Shown: positions 10,141 to 22,843 of the stretch, in pieces
Layout: every line of letters begins with the position of its first letter
Position numbering within the stretch: the first letter of the stretch is position 1
Source: Linyphia triangularis
Lineage: Eukaryota; Arthropoda; Arachnida; Araneae; Linyphiidae
NCBI GenBank assembly: GCA_963978545.1
Contig: OZ021722.1
Coordinates: 110,703,442 to 110,767,441, forward strand
Length of the DNA: 64,000 nt
Direction of reading: 5' to 3'
Program-made: the position numbers and the translations under genes
Notes under the pieces: generated by a model
Databases searched by the model: none
What the model saw: only the letters and a program-made list of their open reading frames with translations
What the model was told of the DNA's origin: nothing

Positions 10141-10374
10141 GTTTCTCAGTTCATTAAGCAATTAAAAATTAGTATCTTATTCCTCATTTTGTAACAATTG
10201 CTTGTTAAAATAAAAGAGTGATATAAAAGTTATAATTTCCAAGTGAAACTTTTTTTACAGCATTCAAAAATTACATTTTTAATTCGTATATTACACCAAA
10301 AAATAAGAGGTAGAGCAATAAGCCCAGAAACTACAAACCATCAGTCAAGTTTTATTGAAAATTGTTAACCGATG

Positions 10375-10585
10375 TCAAAAGTCCTTAGGCCGACCAAACG
10401 GTATAGTGGTTAGCGTGCTAGTTTCTAGACCGCGAGGTTGCGAGTCCCGTGTTAGGCATGGGTGTTTGTAAATGTATGTTGGCTTGTCTAATGACGAATG
10501 CTTCGGCGCATTATAGCCCTCGTGTTGCTGACGGCGCCAGATAATCTGAAAACAACCAACCAACCAACCAATCAAAAGTCCTTAG
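10375..10585 (+). mobile_element. tRNA-derived SINE, copy 1, with 14-bp target duplication
   Basis: The SINE body is 10389-10571 between direct repeats TCAAAAGTCCTTAG (10375-10388 and 10572-10585). It begins GCCGACCAAACGG, carries an A-box-like TAGTGGTTAGCG, and ends in (CCAA)n. The B box is damaged here: GTTCGA is missing from the GCGAGTTCGAGTCCC seen in copy 3. Confidence 0.85.
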
Positions 10586-13017
10586 AAATGCCACACGTCT
10601 AGCTTTGCTTTGTTCTGTTACCATTTGAATGTGTTCAAAGTTTACTGATTCAATTTATGTCAATTCTATACCATTTTTTAAAGCATTGGTTGTTGATGAT
10701 AAAATAACGTCAAACTAAAAATAATGGCGAGCAAAAACTTAATATGTAATAGACTTTATAGACGAATAGACTTTATTTGGAATCAGGTCTTATCACTTGG
10801 CAACACTTGCGACCAATCACAATACACTTTACAAATTAAACTCGAATTGTTAACCAATCACATTGCGTATTACATTACTTCCCATACGAAAAGCTGTCGC
10901 CTGTGATGACGCCTTTTATAAAGTATATAACTGAATTATAATGAGACAAAGAAAGAGAAATAAATACAAAGTAAACAAATGCGTGGTGGAATGAATACAT
11001 TACTTTACTGCGACCCCGGTGTTTATCGAACAAGGAAACCCGACTGACCCTATACCGAAGGTCCTTGAATAAAATAATGTCTTCTTCCTTCCTCGCTTCC
11101 TTTGCATGTCGAACACTGTCGCTTAAACGAGTTATAATCGACGCTTTGTAGAGGTAACAAAGAAAGTGTTATGACAGAATACTGGAAGCCGTCAGTAGTG
11201 CAATTGCCATTCACAAGAAGAAAGAAAATTGTGTTTCACCGACTTCAAATGACTCAGCCGTTCAAACGGTCACGTAATTATGGGAGAAAAACAATTTATA
11301 AAATTATATACATTAATTAACCTTTCAAAGACCTGAAAAATCAGGAAATTCTATACGTTGCTACTCACTAGTTCTTAGGAGGGAAATGAAATGTACTTTT
11401 CTAACAGCTAGACATTGAAATCAGATAAACTGAAAAGGTAAAAATTTCCCAGAATTTTCCAGAAATTTAGACATTCAGTTCTTCCCTGGCGTCTTAGGAC
11501 ATTTTCGTTTTCCTTAAGGATTTCCAGGTACGTGGTAATGCTAACAGTCAAGGATCAAGGTCAGGATTAAATTGCTGGGCCATTCTTGTGAAAAGAATGC
11601 ATGCTGCTGGTTAATTATTCCTTTTTATTGTTTGGGAGATGACGTCATTTTTTGGAGGAAAGAGTTCTAATTATTGACATCGGTGCGCGTACGAATTATT
11701 TTACGAATAAGGAATTATTTTTTCACAAAACAATGTAGGGTGGTATTTCCCAGAAAAATTTCCCTGATTAAGCAGTTCGGTTATTTTGGAAAATATAAAA
11801 AAGTTTTTACAATATTCGAACATGGTGGAATAAAAGATGGAAAATTTGAGTTTTTAATGAGTTAGTGTGAAATTTTTCGATGTTCCTTAAATTTTCCTTG
11901 ATATTTTTCTAAATAAAAAGTTCCCCGAGAAATCACTTATATATAGGTCTTTCAGGGTGTCATAATGTGGAGCAATAGTGTAATAAAAGTAATAAATAAC
12001 ATTTTTTAATACATGTTTTTATTGAGAGCTATGCTTATCATTATAGAGAAAAACTCGAAATCGGAAAGGGTTTTATTATCGTAACCTTAATAGGAGAAAG
12101 ATTTCAATGAAAAAAATTTTTACAAAAATGACATCCTTGGTGTCTAGACAGGTAATATACGTGTGTAAAAGCCCCATTTTAGTGACAGTCACAGAAACAA
12201 CCCCATTTGCTTTATATGCACGTATGTATAAATTCTATAGCAAACTAGCAGCTGAATTTCATTAAAAGTATTAAATAAATCATTTCCTTACTAAATAAAT
12301 CCCATCAAAAAGTATTTCCTCCTTTCAGAAGAGGAATTACCGTCAATTGAGTTTAGGCAGAAAGCAAAGAACAACATTTGTTGACAATCATCGGTCTTTC
12401 TATTACTTGCCGAAATAAAAGCCGAATTAATTACTTGAAAAGTCGCGCATTCATTCGCCATGGAGAACAGCTCATTAGAAACATCGTGTTAATTAAACGG
12501 AGAAGTATATTGATTGAGAGATCCCAATTGGGATTGCATGCTGTAAAGACATCAATTCTTTTCGGCAGCGAATAAATCGTAAGTTCAATGTCACACAGAT
12601 TGGTTAATGTCGATTCCACCTCGGCGGTGTGAAAAGTTCCTGTCTCATCTAACCACATCACGTTCGAGAGAAGTTAACTCCAGTACAAATGTGTCCGTTT
12701 TTACCTTTAATTCACATCGCCACTGTAATTCTAATAGCTCAGTAAAGAACCTTTTTCAGATGAAGTCCTAGTAAGGATCACTCCTAATACACGCACAATC
12801 TTCTAGCCCAGTGCATTTAGAAACTACTTTACTACAACCACCTCGATATTAGGTAAGTAGGTACGAAAAATATCACCGTAATGAAATGACAAAAATTAAA
12901 AAATCGAAAATAGAGTCTAATATATTTTACTTTATATTTGAAATCCTTAAGTCAATGCATATGCAGAGGCACCAAATGGTTTTGTCTTTTGCTGTTTTAA
13001 TTTTCATTTATACTAGA
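10586..13017. other. Unassigned, with a possible MITE and one S1 unit
   Basis: No supported gene. 11320-11960 has weakly inverted ends (TTTCAAAGACCTGAAA and its approximate complement near 11945) and many TTTTCC/AATTTCC motifs, so it may be a diverged MITE. 12150-12260 resembles repeat S1 (GTGTAAAAGCCCCATTTTAG). The remainder is plain AT-rich sequence. Confidence 0.35.
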
Positions 13018-14445
13018 CTAGCTGAATACCCGTGCTGCGCTACAAAATTTTACCATTAGCATTTTAGCGATCAAAAGACATTCACGTATTCTACATTTCA
13101 GACGTTTGCACCCATTTCGATCCCGACAAATTGATTTATCAAAATAGAAACTTTCCTTTGTTGACAATTTTAACGAAATTTATAATTGTGAATACTATAT
13201 TGGAAAGAGGCATTTGAATATCGCTCGTTTAGAACGTTTAATTCCCTTCGGACCCTTTTAATTACGTAATCGAGATTGAAATAGTTTATTGTGTTTATGT
13301 TTGCTCTTTGTTCTAAATTTCGAAGTAGTAGCTGTATTGGAATTGAGACTTTAAAATAATCCTAATATAGTTTCAATGTTGCGTCGACTTTTCATCCCTT
13401 AAAAATTCATTAATCGATATTGGAATAACTTATTTTTTTTTTAAATTTGTCCTTTTAACATTTGCACCAAATATCAGAATTACGACTACATTGGAAGAGG
13501 AACATTCGGATATCCCTCGTTTGGAACATTTAACCCCTTTTCGACTCCATAAAGTAGGTTAATTGAGAACGGAATAGCTTACTTTTTCTATGTTTATCTT
13601 TTTTGACATTTGTACAAATTTTCAAAGTTGTGACAAAATGGGAAGTGGGACATTCGAATATCTCTCTTTTGGAACGTTTAACGCCTTTTCCAACCCTTAA
13701 GTGAGTTAATCGAGATCGGAATGGCTTACTTTTCTATGTTTATCTTGATTGGCATTCATACCAATTTTAAGAATTGATACGAAATGGGAAGTAGAATGTT
13801 CGAATATCCCTCGTTTGGAACGTTTAACCCCTTTTCGACCCCTAAGCGTGGATTAACCGAGATCGGAATAGCTTGCTTATTCTATGTTTATTTTTGTTGA
13901 CATTTGCCCCAATTTTCAGAATTGTGACTATATGGGGAGTGGGATATTTGAGTTTGGAACGTTTAACTCCTTTTCCACCCCTTAAAGTGGGTTAATCAAG
14001 CTCGGAATAGCTTAATTTTTCTATGTCTGTCTTTGTTGACATTTGCGCCTATTTTCAGAGTTGTGACCAAATGGGAAGTGGTACATTCGAATATCCCTCC
14101 TTTGGAACGTTTAACCCCTTTTCCACCCCTTAAAATGGGTTAACCTAGGTCGGAATAGAATGCTTTTTCTATTTTTACCATTGTTGATATTTGTGCCGAT
14201 TTTCAGAGTTGTGACCAAATGGGAAGTGGGATATTCGAATGTCCCTCGTTTGGAACGTTTAACCCCTTTTCGACCCCTTAAAGTGGGTTAATCGAGATCG
14301 GAGTAGCTTACTTTTTCTATTTTTACCATTGTTGATATTTGTGCCGATTTTCAGAATTTTGACTATGTGGGAAGTGGGAGAATTAGTGATGAGTGAGTGA
14401 GTCAGTGAATGAGTGAGTGAGGGCTTTGCGTTATATATAGAGAGA
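13018..14445 (-). mobile_element. Helitron-type element, family B, copy 1
   Basis: On the minus strand it starts A|TCTCTCTATATATAACGC (near 14445) and ends GGGTATTCAGCTAG|T (13018). These are typical Helitron termini with insertion between A and T. The body is a tandem array with period about 148 bp (landmarks at 13467, 13615, 13761, 13909, 14048, 14196, 14344), diverged between units. A (GTGA)n microsatellite lies next to the 5' terminus at 14385-14423. There is no Rep/helicase frame. Confidence 0.75.
13440..14380 (-). repeat. 148-bp tandem array in Helitron B copy 1 (about 6-7 units)
   Basis: Units contain TTTGGAACGTTTAACCCCTT, then TTAATCGAGATCGGAATAG, then ATTTTCAGAGTTGTGAC. Spacing is mostly 146-148 bp, with one unit shortened to 139. 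Units are visibly more diverged than those in the copy at 52828. Confidence 0.7.
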
Positions 14446-14557
14446 TAGACATTACATGAAAACAATTTATGTCATTTCATTAAGTAATCATTTTCGTACC
14501 TACTCACCAAATTTCCAGGTTTTTATAGAAAGTAGTTTCTACATGCACTGGACTATA

Positions 14558-14794
14558 CTAAACTTCAACTTAACTAGACATCACTTAGACGATAGATCGT
14601 CACAGTGCTCATAGGTATTTAATCCATTTTGGCTGCGTGAAAGCATAATGTTCGCCAAACCACAACCCTGTAGAGAACAAAAGGCTATAAGGTTTGGCGA
14701 GAATTATGTATTCACTCCTCCAAAATGGATTAAATACCTATGAGCACTGTGACGATCTATCGTCTAAGTGATGTCTAGTTAAGTTGAAGTTTAG
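14558..14794. mobile_element. 237-bp palindromic MITE, copy 1
   Basis: The element is a near-perfect palindrome with arms of about 118 bp. It starts CTAAACTTCAACTTAACTAG and ends with the complement. TA flanks both sides (14556-14557, 14795-14796). Two other copies have exactly the same length. The RNA would fold into one long hairpin. There is no coding sequence. The TA target suggests mobilisation by a Tc1/mariner-type enzyme. Confidence 0.85.
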
Positions 14795-14796
14795 TA

Positions 14797-17700
14797 TAGG
14801 ATTTCCTCTTAATTTATTTAGAGTGCATTATTCATTCGGTTATCATGAACGTGTACATTATTTCTCCGATTATAGAATAGTATTTTGTGTTCTCGAGCTG
14901 ATGTTCAAATTCATGTGCTTGAGTTTGCATTGTAGAAAGTGGCAAAAAGTAAGATTTCAGTTCGTGAACCTGATGAGTTTCGGATTATTTAAAGAAGGCA
15001 GCGGCTGAAATCAACTCTTTCTCATTTTCACGGCATAAAATAGTCAGTGTATTAATGAAAGTGCATTTTACGTTCAAAATATTATGAACCACATTTGCTT
15101 GTTGTGCACCAAGAAAAAAATCTGAAGCTCAACTGAAATAATTTTAATCAATATGAATTCTAACCCCAAATGGAGATACCGAACATCAACTACTATTTCT
15201 TAATCAACGTCAAATACAAATTTTCTCTTTCATCAACAAGACATTCACCATATATTTTAACAAACGATAACTACCACAAAAAGTTCTTCGCTACCCAACC
15301 ATCTTAGCACATTTGAAAAGTCAAATCAACCAAAAATAAATGGAAGTCGATTTTTAGATCTTCCTTTTAAATCGCGCTCTTTAATAATCCCACCAACCCA
15401 CGTCAAATCAATCATCCAGCACTTTCTTTCATGAATCGCCATCCAATGAGAATCATTTCTCCTTAAAAATAATTACCAAAGCCCCCTCCCCTTCAGTCGA
15501 GCACCTCTTTTCATAAAAATTGACACCGCCATTTCCAGGAAATAAAAACGGGATCCTGAAGAAGAATGGATCGGTTTCTGAAAATAAGACCATTAGTCTT
15601 GCTCGTATGCACACGCGGTATATAATTCCCGTTTTCAATACACCCTTTCCGAGGGAGCACTCTATTCAAAGTTTTAATTTCGAGCAATACCTTCGTAAAA
15701 AAAAACTTAACCTTATGTCAGAATTTATTTGCTCACTCGGTTTTGTTACTGGTTAAACTTTTAAATGGTAGCTAATTTCGTTCTACTTTGGAATGCGCAT
15801 TTTTAAGTTTTCTTTTTTGTATTAATTATGTAAATTGAAGTGGTATAAGAGATGAACAAAAATAGTAAACAAATATTTTAGCGAGTTTGTACAAGATTAT
15901 GTAGTTCCCGTTTTAATATTTTCTATCCAGGAACACTCTTCAATAAGACTTTACCAAATGCCCGGAGATAATTGCTCATTTGATATATATCAGTAAGGTT
16001 GCAATAATGAAAACACAGGTTATTCACTATAATTTATAACGCATTATTTTGAAACTTTTTTTTTTTTTTAATTTTCATAATATATGGGCTACCCCCCCCC
16101 CCCCTTCTATATCTGGTTGATTACAAATAATGAAACAATCTATTAGAGCTAATAAACTCATAGGTCTGAATAAAATTTAATGTACTTCAGAATTACTTGT
16201 GCAGTATAAGCAGTCGTGTTTGCCTCTTACAACTTTTCCATAACATTTTAAAATTTGTCAAGTATGTAATTGGTATATCAGAGCACAAGTATTAAAATAA
16301 GAGGTGGTAACAGACATTATGACAACAAATTTCAGTATAAAAAATCAAGTTTACAATATATTTATTCAATCAGAAAATATTACAGTAACACACACTGGCC
16401 AATAGTAACAGAGAAAATCAACTCATCAAGTGATTATTCACTTCCAGATATCAAAGTAGGAGCTCAAAGCGCCGTCCTTGTTTTCCAATTGAGAACAACA
16501 AACGAGCGAGTTGAAAATAAAAGTTGTGGAATTTATCGAGTGTGAAGCAACAATAATTCTTCAAAGGTGATCGAGCCAACGAAGTAATATTTTTAAGAGG
16601 TCCTAAATGAAGAAATCGAGTGGATTTAAGTCCAGGCGACCGTAGAGCCCCAGCGCTAAGAATACATTGTGTTTAAGATAAAGCCACTTCTTAAGCAGGT
16701 GCTTTGTTCCAATCTGTCTGATTAAATACATGGATTGTGGTCCTTTTTCTTTAAGAAATTGTTTCCATAACGTATCATCATAAACTTGTTTTGCGAAGTG
16801 AATTTTAAAATTGTTTTCCATAAGGTACATTTTATTCTATTTTTTCACAAAGTGAATTTTAAAACTGTTCTAATGACGTGCATGTATTACTGTATAGTTG
16901 TCACGTGGTTTAAATTTACCAAATTTGCCTTTTATTTGAGATATACTAGACTATGAAGATATACTAGACTAGTTATGAAGTTCTCTCTCCCACGGATAGT
17001 GTTAGGTAAATTGACACGACCATTCGTCTGCCTTTACTGAAACAAAAATGTTACAACTCCAGCAGATATCAAACTGTTTATATTTTAATCGCACAATCGA
17101 AAAAATAAGAAATTAATTGTTTTGAAAGACTATTCTTTTTTTTTGTATCGATGTCAATACTTAACGAACAAACCAACGTTATTTCCCGTCACGGATATTT
17201 TTATTGAATATCTATCAGTTCTTGTGACATCCTGCAATATTTTTAATCAAATGCGATGATCGAAGTAGTATTTACTGTTATTTTTCATGAACACGCAAAA
17301 ATGCACTTTTCCTATTTGAAAGCCAATTACCGAAAAAAAGAAAATCACAAGGGATAATTGGTTCCTAAAGTGGAGAAACAAAAGAACCACCGAAGAAAAT
17401 AACAAAAGACGGAGATAATTATATGGCACAACAGTACTTTTTTTTTCTTTCTTTCTTAGCTCCTCTTACAATTTTTTATTTTCTCTTTAAAATTTTAAAT
17501 CAGAAACTAATTATTTCATTTTTAAAAGTAATTGTCAGATAGTTCTAAGGGACTAATTAAACGTTCCAATTAAAATATTTCTCAATCGAAAAAAATATAA
17601 GGGAGCAAGAAAAAAAACGTAAAAATACATGGATACACTCTTAAAAGACATTTGGATGCGTTACCATGGTAATTATAGCCGGATGACTGGCATTGAGGAT

Positions 17701-17934
17701 AGGACAGATTTTTAACAAATATAAGCCGTTAACAACTCATAAGGCCATATACTTTCGATACTTCATATACTTTCGAAGTAAAGAGCTGAAGTCGTTAAGC
17801 ATTAAGTTTCACTGCAATTAAAGGTGTTAAACTATTGAAGGTAAGAAATATTTATCAGTCGATACTTTTCAACCCATTATGACTTAAACCATTTTGCTAT
17901 TATATATGTTAGCACCACGCTAATGTTCTCTTCG
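14797..17934. other. Unassigned AT-rich stretch
   Basis: Nothing supportable as a gene. Short frames (for example at 15520, 16270 and minus 16830) show no known motif. A C13-14 run lies near 16091-16104. Confidence 0.4.
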
Positions 17935-18420
17935 AAAAACTAACCAAAAATTCGTAACAATTTGAGGAACATTTTAGCGGTAGTTACAAAAATGTTAGGG
18001 ATATTCCAAACATTTTGAGGCTGATTAAAAAAAAAAAAAATTGGGATTTTACTTTTAAAGGCGAGAGAGCAGACATTCTTATCAAAGCATGTTTCAATAG
18101 CGGAAAAAAAACTGCCAATTTCAAACAACTTCAAAAAGAATATCGCTTCAATTTTAAAACCGAAAGTATTACGAGTTTGGCTACAATTTTAAATTGTTTG
18201 TCAATAATTAAAATTGAAATAATTAAAATTTCAGAATCTGGAGGAATATCTGTTGTTGTTTTTTCACGGTTTTTGTAGGAAAATCGGGGAATTTCCGAGT
18301 GTTTTTTTTTTTTTTTTTTTAATGAATTATCGAAAAATTTAAGTACAATTTTAGGAATTTTAGAATTAAACAAAAATTAAAGGAATATTAGGAATTTTAG
18401 GGCGAGTACGACCCCTATCA
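17935..18420 (+). repeat. Repeat family R2, copy 2
   Basis: Collinear with 7880-8400 (see there). It contains ATTGTTTGTCAATAATTAAA and a T-run near 18302-18320. No coding sequence. Confidence 0.45.
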
Positions 18421-19160
18421 TTCTCTCCAATGCTAGGCACCTGTCATACCTCTGAGTCATAAGTTCGGATATCAATATTTTAAGGCAATTTACTTACCAA
18501 ACCAAAAGCAAACCTAAATTTAAATAGTTTTGCTAACGTAACTAATTATAAACGTCATTTAAAACACTTTGCTAACCAGGTCACGAATATTCTCGTGTTT
18601 GCATACCCGAACGTCGATGAGCGATCACAAGAAAACTCATCTCTCCAGTTACATATGCTTAAACACTTTTCAAGTTCGAAAGAAATATGACGGTCGGTAA
18701 GTTTGAATTTTAAGTCAGAAAGGCCGAAGTATTTCAAAGAACACCTTTTACTTTGGTCAGAGAATTTTTAGCGAGACAGTAATCTGTGCAATACATTTTA
18801 AAAAGATTTATAATTGTTCTAAATTTTGGTATATAGTGATAATGAGATCAATAACGTAAATAATTTACATTTTTATGAAAATATTATTTCAATTTCGAGA
18901 AATAAAAACATTATAAATTAACATCCCAAAGTTGATCCTTTCAACTAAATATTTTAAAATTATTGTCTACAAAATAATAAATAAATTTTATTTCAGTATT
19001 GATTCTTCTAAAAACGTCCACATCCTATTCCTGCAGAAACGCAATTTTCTACGCTTTTGTTAGATCTAGATCGACCCATAGGTTATTCAATTGCAAAACG
19101 CTAGGTAAGTTTACTAAACCGATTAAAGTAGCATTAAGGAATGAAAATAGATAAAAAAAA
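18421..19160. other. Unassigned AT-rich stretch
   Basis: No gene, repeat terminus or RNA feature that I can support. Confidence 0.4.
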
Positions 19161-19162
19161 AT

Positions 19163-19250
19163 GAAGTTTATTTTAAGTTTCTCCATTTGGGTTTGCGAAA
19201 GATTAGTAAATCTCTCGCAAACCCAAATACAGGAACTTAAAAATAACTTT
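19163..19250. other. Long hairpin, arms about 41 bp
   Basis: ATTTGGGTTTGCGAAAGATT is followed after AGTA by AATCTCTCGCAAACCCAAAT, with pairing continuing outward through TTAAGTTTC/GGAACTTAA. The size and short loop resemble a microRNA precursor or a tiny foldback element. There is no evidence for expression. Confidence 0.5.
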
Positions 19251-19469
19251 AAAAAAAAAAAAATTCTCTAAAATGAAAAAGGGTTTAAAAAAAAATCCTG
19301 CAATAGCAAACAAATTTGACCAATTCTGCATTCGAACTGTCGGCATGTGTATAGCTACTTGAACTTAGCAGGATTTCTTAGAGTACTTACCTTTGGAACA
19401 ACAGCAATTTATTAGCTTTTATACTTTCAATTAACCCACATGTCAACAAACAATAACTAAGGTATTGTT

Positions 19470-20310
19470 TGTGATATTTTTTTTTTTTTTTTTTTTCATA
19501 TCTCCTCGTTTTGGAAATTCCTGACATAAAAAAAAGTGGTATACAAAAAATTTATGTCTGTAATAATGCGGTTAGCATAACTTCCGAACGAATTGATCTT
19601 CGATCGTCAAATTTGGTGTACGGGTTAGTGGTGGCCACGGGACCTGTCATTAAGGTTTTCGTAAATATTGCGCATGCGCAAAACATGAAAAAATCATGTT
19701 TTTCAGCAATTGATAAAAACGGCTCTAAAGAGTTTGCTCAAAATCGCTATGATAATCGTTCTTAAGGTGTTATAAACAACTCCATCTTCAAAATTCCCGT
19801 TAAATTCTATAAAAGTGTAAGAAGTTGAAAAACGAGTATCTTTAACACAGATTGGTTGTTTTCAGATTATATGGCGCCGTCAGCAACACGAGGGCTATAA
19901 TGCGCCGAAACATTCGTCATTTGACAAGCCAACATACATTTACAAACACCCATGCCTTATACGGACGGGACTCGAACCCGCAACCTCGCGGTCTAGAAGC
20001 TAGTAATCTTCAACACAGAGTTCTCTTTCCTGCAGCATCGTTCATCAACGACCGTTTTTCTCTCTTCTGATTCACTAGCAAAAAAGGATAATGAGGGAAT
20101 TATCGAAACAATATATTCATCACATACCAATTTCATTGTCTTGGCGATGTTTTTTCCCCTGTAAGAATTATCGCCAAAAATATCGCCAAATGTTTTTTTG
20201 TTTTTTTTTTGTAAAAATTGTAATAACACTATTCCAAGTCAAATTTACTTGCAGTGATCAGTATTATAATGTAATTGAAAGTTGTGCGATGTTCCACACC
20301 CCTAGTTTTT
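19470..20310 (-). repeat. Repeat family R1, minus-strand copy interrupted by a SINE
   Basis: Reads in the reverse direction to 8427-9174 and ends at 20307 with CCACACCCCTAG. The TTTAACACAGAG segment found intact in the copy at 28827 is split here by the SINE at 19852-20008. Confidence 0.6.
19841..20019 (-). mobile_element. tRNA-derived SINE, copy 2, 5'-truncated, nested in R1
   Basis: The body is 19852-20008 on the minus strand, with the TTGGTTG tail on the left. Flanking repeats are TTTAACACAGA (19841-19851) and TTCAACACAGA (20009-20019), one mismatch. The A-box end is truncated at CTAGTA. The unfilled R1 copy at 28827 shows the original site. Confidence 0.8.
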
Positions 20311-21477
20311 ACATAATTTGTTACTACCTATCATCCCCGTTACGGAATTATGATTATTCATAAAATTAAATGAATTTCTTAAAATGTAAGATATTTAAGT
20401 CAACCAAAATATTTTTCCTATAAACAACATACCGGTCTTCTATATAAGGGAATTAAAGCATTTTTGCGGGTTGGAAATGGAAAAGCAGGTTTCTAATGTT
20501 TAGATTTTTTCAGAAAAATTAAGAAAAAGCACCGCGTTTTATTAATGCTAACTTTTTATTTATAGAATATTCATATCGAATTTTATTTAATGCACAAGTC
20601 AACACTTGTAAGAAAAAAATCTTAGATAAAAATTCGAATAAAAGTTACAAAATTTAATTATTATTATTATTTTCATAAGGAATTTTTTCCCCCTGCGTCT
20701 AGACTGACTGTGATGTATAAAATGTCTTTCAAATTTCCCAAGTGGTACTATATTTATTCAAATTTTAATATTTTAAACAGTCAGACATGAAATGGATGGT
20801 ATAAAAGTTTTGTTATTTTCCTCCGTCTTGGACCACGAAACATTAAAAAGTGGATGATCGAATATGGGCGAAGAAAGATTGTCAGCCGTGTTTACGAAAA
20901 GGCTTTTATCCATTGCGAAAACCATACATGGTAAGGAAAAAGTAGCTTAGAAATAGCGGCAATTTTTGATAAAGCAATCCCATTAGGCATTAGGCACGAT
21001 ACACATCTCAGAATACAAAAAATCTATTACTTTAGGAATCGAATAATATATTAAAGCTGTTCGCCTCAGAAGTTGACAAAAGAGATTTAAAAGTAGAAAT
21101 ATTGTGGATGGAAATAAATGCTATCTGTGCGATATTTCTGGAATGTCATCTTCGGCGACTGGGGGTCATCCCTGTTGACTTTAAGGATTCGAAACAGTAG
21201 GAGGAGGGGGGGGGGGGGTGCCAGTGCGTAATCTTTATTCAATGGTACCTGAAGGGCATGTGGATAGAAGACCGACAAAACTATCGGAAGAATAACGTTC
21301 TGGAGTTCTGGCGCTTAAAATAAACACAAACCACCTATTCAAAATTAGCACGGACATTCAGTTTTCGCCTTCAACACATTATGTGGTAACTTTAAAATAT
21401 CACTGTTTATCCGAAAGTTTTGGATTGATTCAAATATGTGATTTTATAAATATATAAATCTACCAAAGAAAATCAAC
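20311..21477. other. Unassigned AT-rich stretch
   Basis: No supported gene or terminal repeats. A G-run (GGAGGAGG then about 10 G) lies near 21200-21220. Confidence 0.4.
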
Positions 21478-21608
21478 ATATTTTTTTTTTTATCAGAATC
21501 CAAAACTTGGCGCAGTATGGCCCAAGTGTTGCCCTTGCGCGATAAAATCTAACCAACCAAATCCAAAACTTTCATTACCCAGTCGTAACATATGAGAAAT
21601 CGAAAGTA
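21478..21608 (+). repeat. R1 3'-end fragment with mini-retroposon insert
   Basis: Resembles the 3' end of R1 (poly-T, CGAATCC-like block, CATATGAGAAATYGAAAGTA) and abuts the next R1 copy at 21609. It carries the 51-bp insert described separately. Confidence 0.55.
21497..21571 (+). mobile_element. 51-bp mini-retroposon with 12-bp target duplication
   Basis: The insert 21509-21559 begins GGCGCAGTATGGCCCAAGTG, ends AATCTAACCAACCA, and lies between exact repeats AATCCAAAACTT (21497-21508 and 21560-21571). The corresponding R1 site elsewhere is continuous. The insert can fold (GCGCA with TGCGC, GGC with GCC). Its ACCAACCA tail resembles that of the tRNA-SINE family, suggesting the same retroposition machinery (inference). 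Confidence 0.7.
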
Positions 21609-22306
21609 ACTAGGGGTGTGGAACATCTCGCCACTTTCAATTTCACTATATTACTGATGTGGATACATGCACCGTTTTTATATTTCCATTCTTCGTTTAG
21701 AAAAAAATTGCCACTTTGGCGATACTTTTTACGATAATTCTTATAGAGGTCTTAAAAAGAAAAAACCTTCGCCAAACCGGTGATTTTGGTGATATACTTT
21801 TCGGAAAACCTTATATTGTATTATCCTTTCCTATAAGTGAAAATGAGTTTAGTAGAAAAAAACGATCGTTGATGAGCTATGTTCAATCAAAGAGAACTCT
21901 GTGTTGAAGGCATTCATTTTTCAACTTTTTACACTTTTAAAGCATTTATATGGAAATTTCGGAGGTGATGATGTGTAAAACACCTTAAGAGGCATTGCCA
22001 CAGCGATCAAAATCGTTAGAGCCGTTTTTTAGCAATCATTGAAAAACATATTTTTTTCAATGGCCGCTACATTAAAGTGTGAGCGATTTTGACCCTTAAT
22101 GATAGGTCCCACCGACCCGCATACCAAATTTGAACATCGTACGTCAATTTTTTTCGTGAGTTATGCTGACCACAGAAATACATTTTTTCTAGATCAGTTT
22201 TTTTAAATCAGGATGTTTCAAAAAAACGTGATGATTTTTTTTTTTTATCCGAATCCTATACTTTTATTACTCTATGTATACATATGAGAAATTGAAAGTA
22301 AAAATG
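21609..22306 (+). repeat. Repeat family R1, full-length copy
   Basis: Begins ACTAGGGGTGTGGAACATC and ends GAGAAATTGAAAGTA with a few A. Collinear with 8427-9174. Confidence 0.65.
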
Positions 22307-22515
22307 GAAAGTTATGCGAATCAAAATTGATGCCTATCTTATTAAGAAAACAAACTTTTCATAGAAGAATCGGAGATGTACTTCATACTTTGCCGCTTTG
22401 TCATTCTACAGAATGCCCTAAGAAATATAGAATACTAATCGCTTCATACTTCGCTTAAAAACTACCAGCATAATAATGCCTGACTTTTTATAGAAGATAC
22501 ACATATTCCGGTACC

Positions 22516-22717
22516 ATCTATATTTTGTCGACCAAACGGTATAGTGGTTAGCGTGCTAGCTTCTAGACCGCGAGGTTGCGAGTTCGAGTCCCGTGTTAGG
22601 CATGGGTGTTTGTAAATGTATGTTGGCTTGTCTAATGACGAATGTTTCGGCGCATTATAGCCCTCGTGTTGCTGACGGCGCCAGATAATCTGAAAACAAC
22701 CAACTATCTACATTTTA
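22516..22717 (+). mobile_element. tRNA-derived SINE, copy 3 (intact A and B boxes)
   Basis: The body is about 22527-22704. The internal pol III promoter is clear: A box TAGTGGTTAGCG (22542-22553) and B box AGTTCGAGTCC (22581-22591). The 3' part contains TGACGAATGTTTCGGCGC and ends AAAACAACCAAC. Flanks ATCTATATTTT and ATCTACATTTT are a target duplication with one mismatch. Confidence 0.85.
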
Positions 22718-22843
22718 CTATGAAGATAGATGTTGATTACAATAGGATACAGATTTAAATAGAATAGAAAATATTCTAATTGTGAACACCCTTTGTATTA
22801 CAATATCTAGAATAATACGCCGTCACAAATCCGTTCCAAAAGT

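Noticed and set aside
10900..11060. Possible LTR or promoter (TATAAAGTATATAA with AATAAA nearby)
   Set aside because: No TG...CA termini, no partner LTR, no duplication; too weak to list.
22527..22704. tRNA gene
   Set aside because: A and B boxes are present, but the body is about 180 bp, the stems do not pair as in a tRNA, and the unit has target duplications and four sister copies: it is a SINE.
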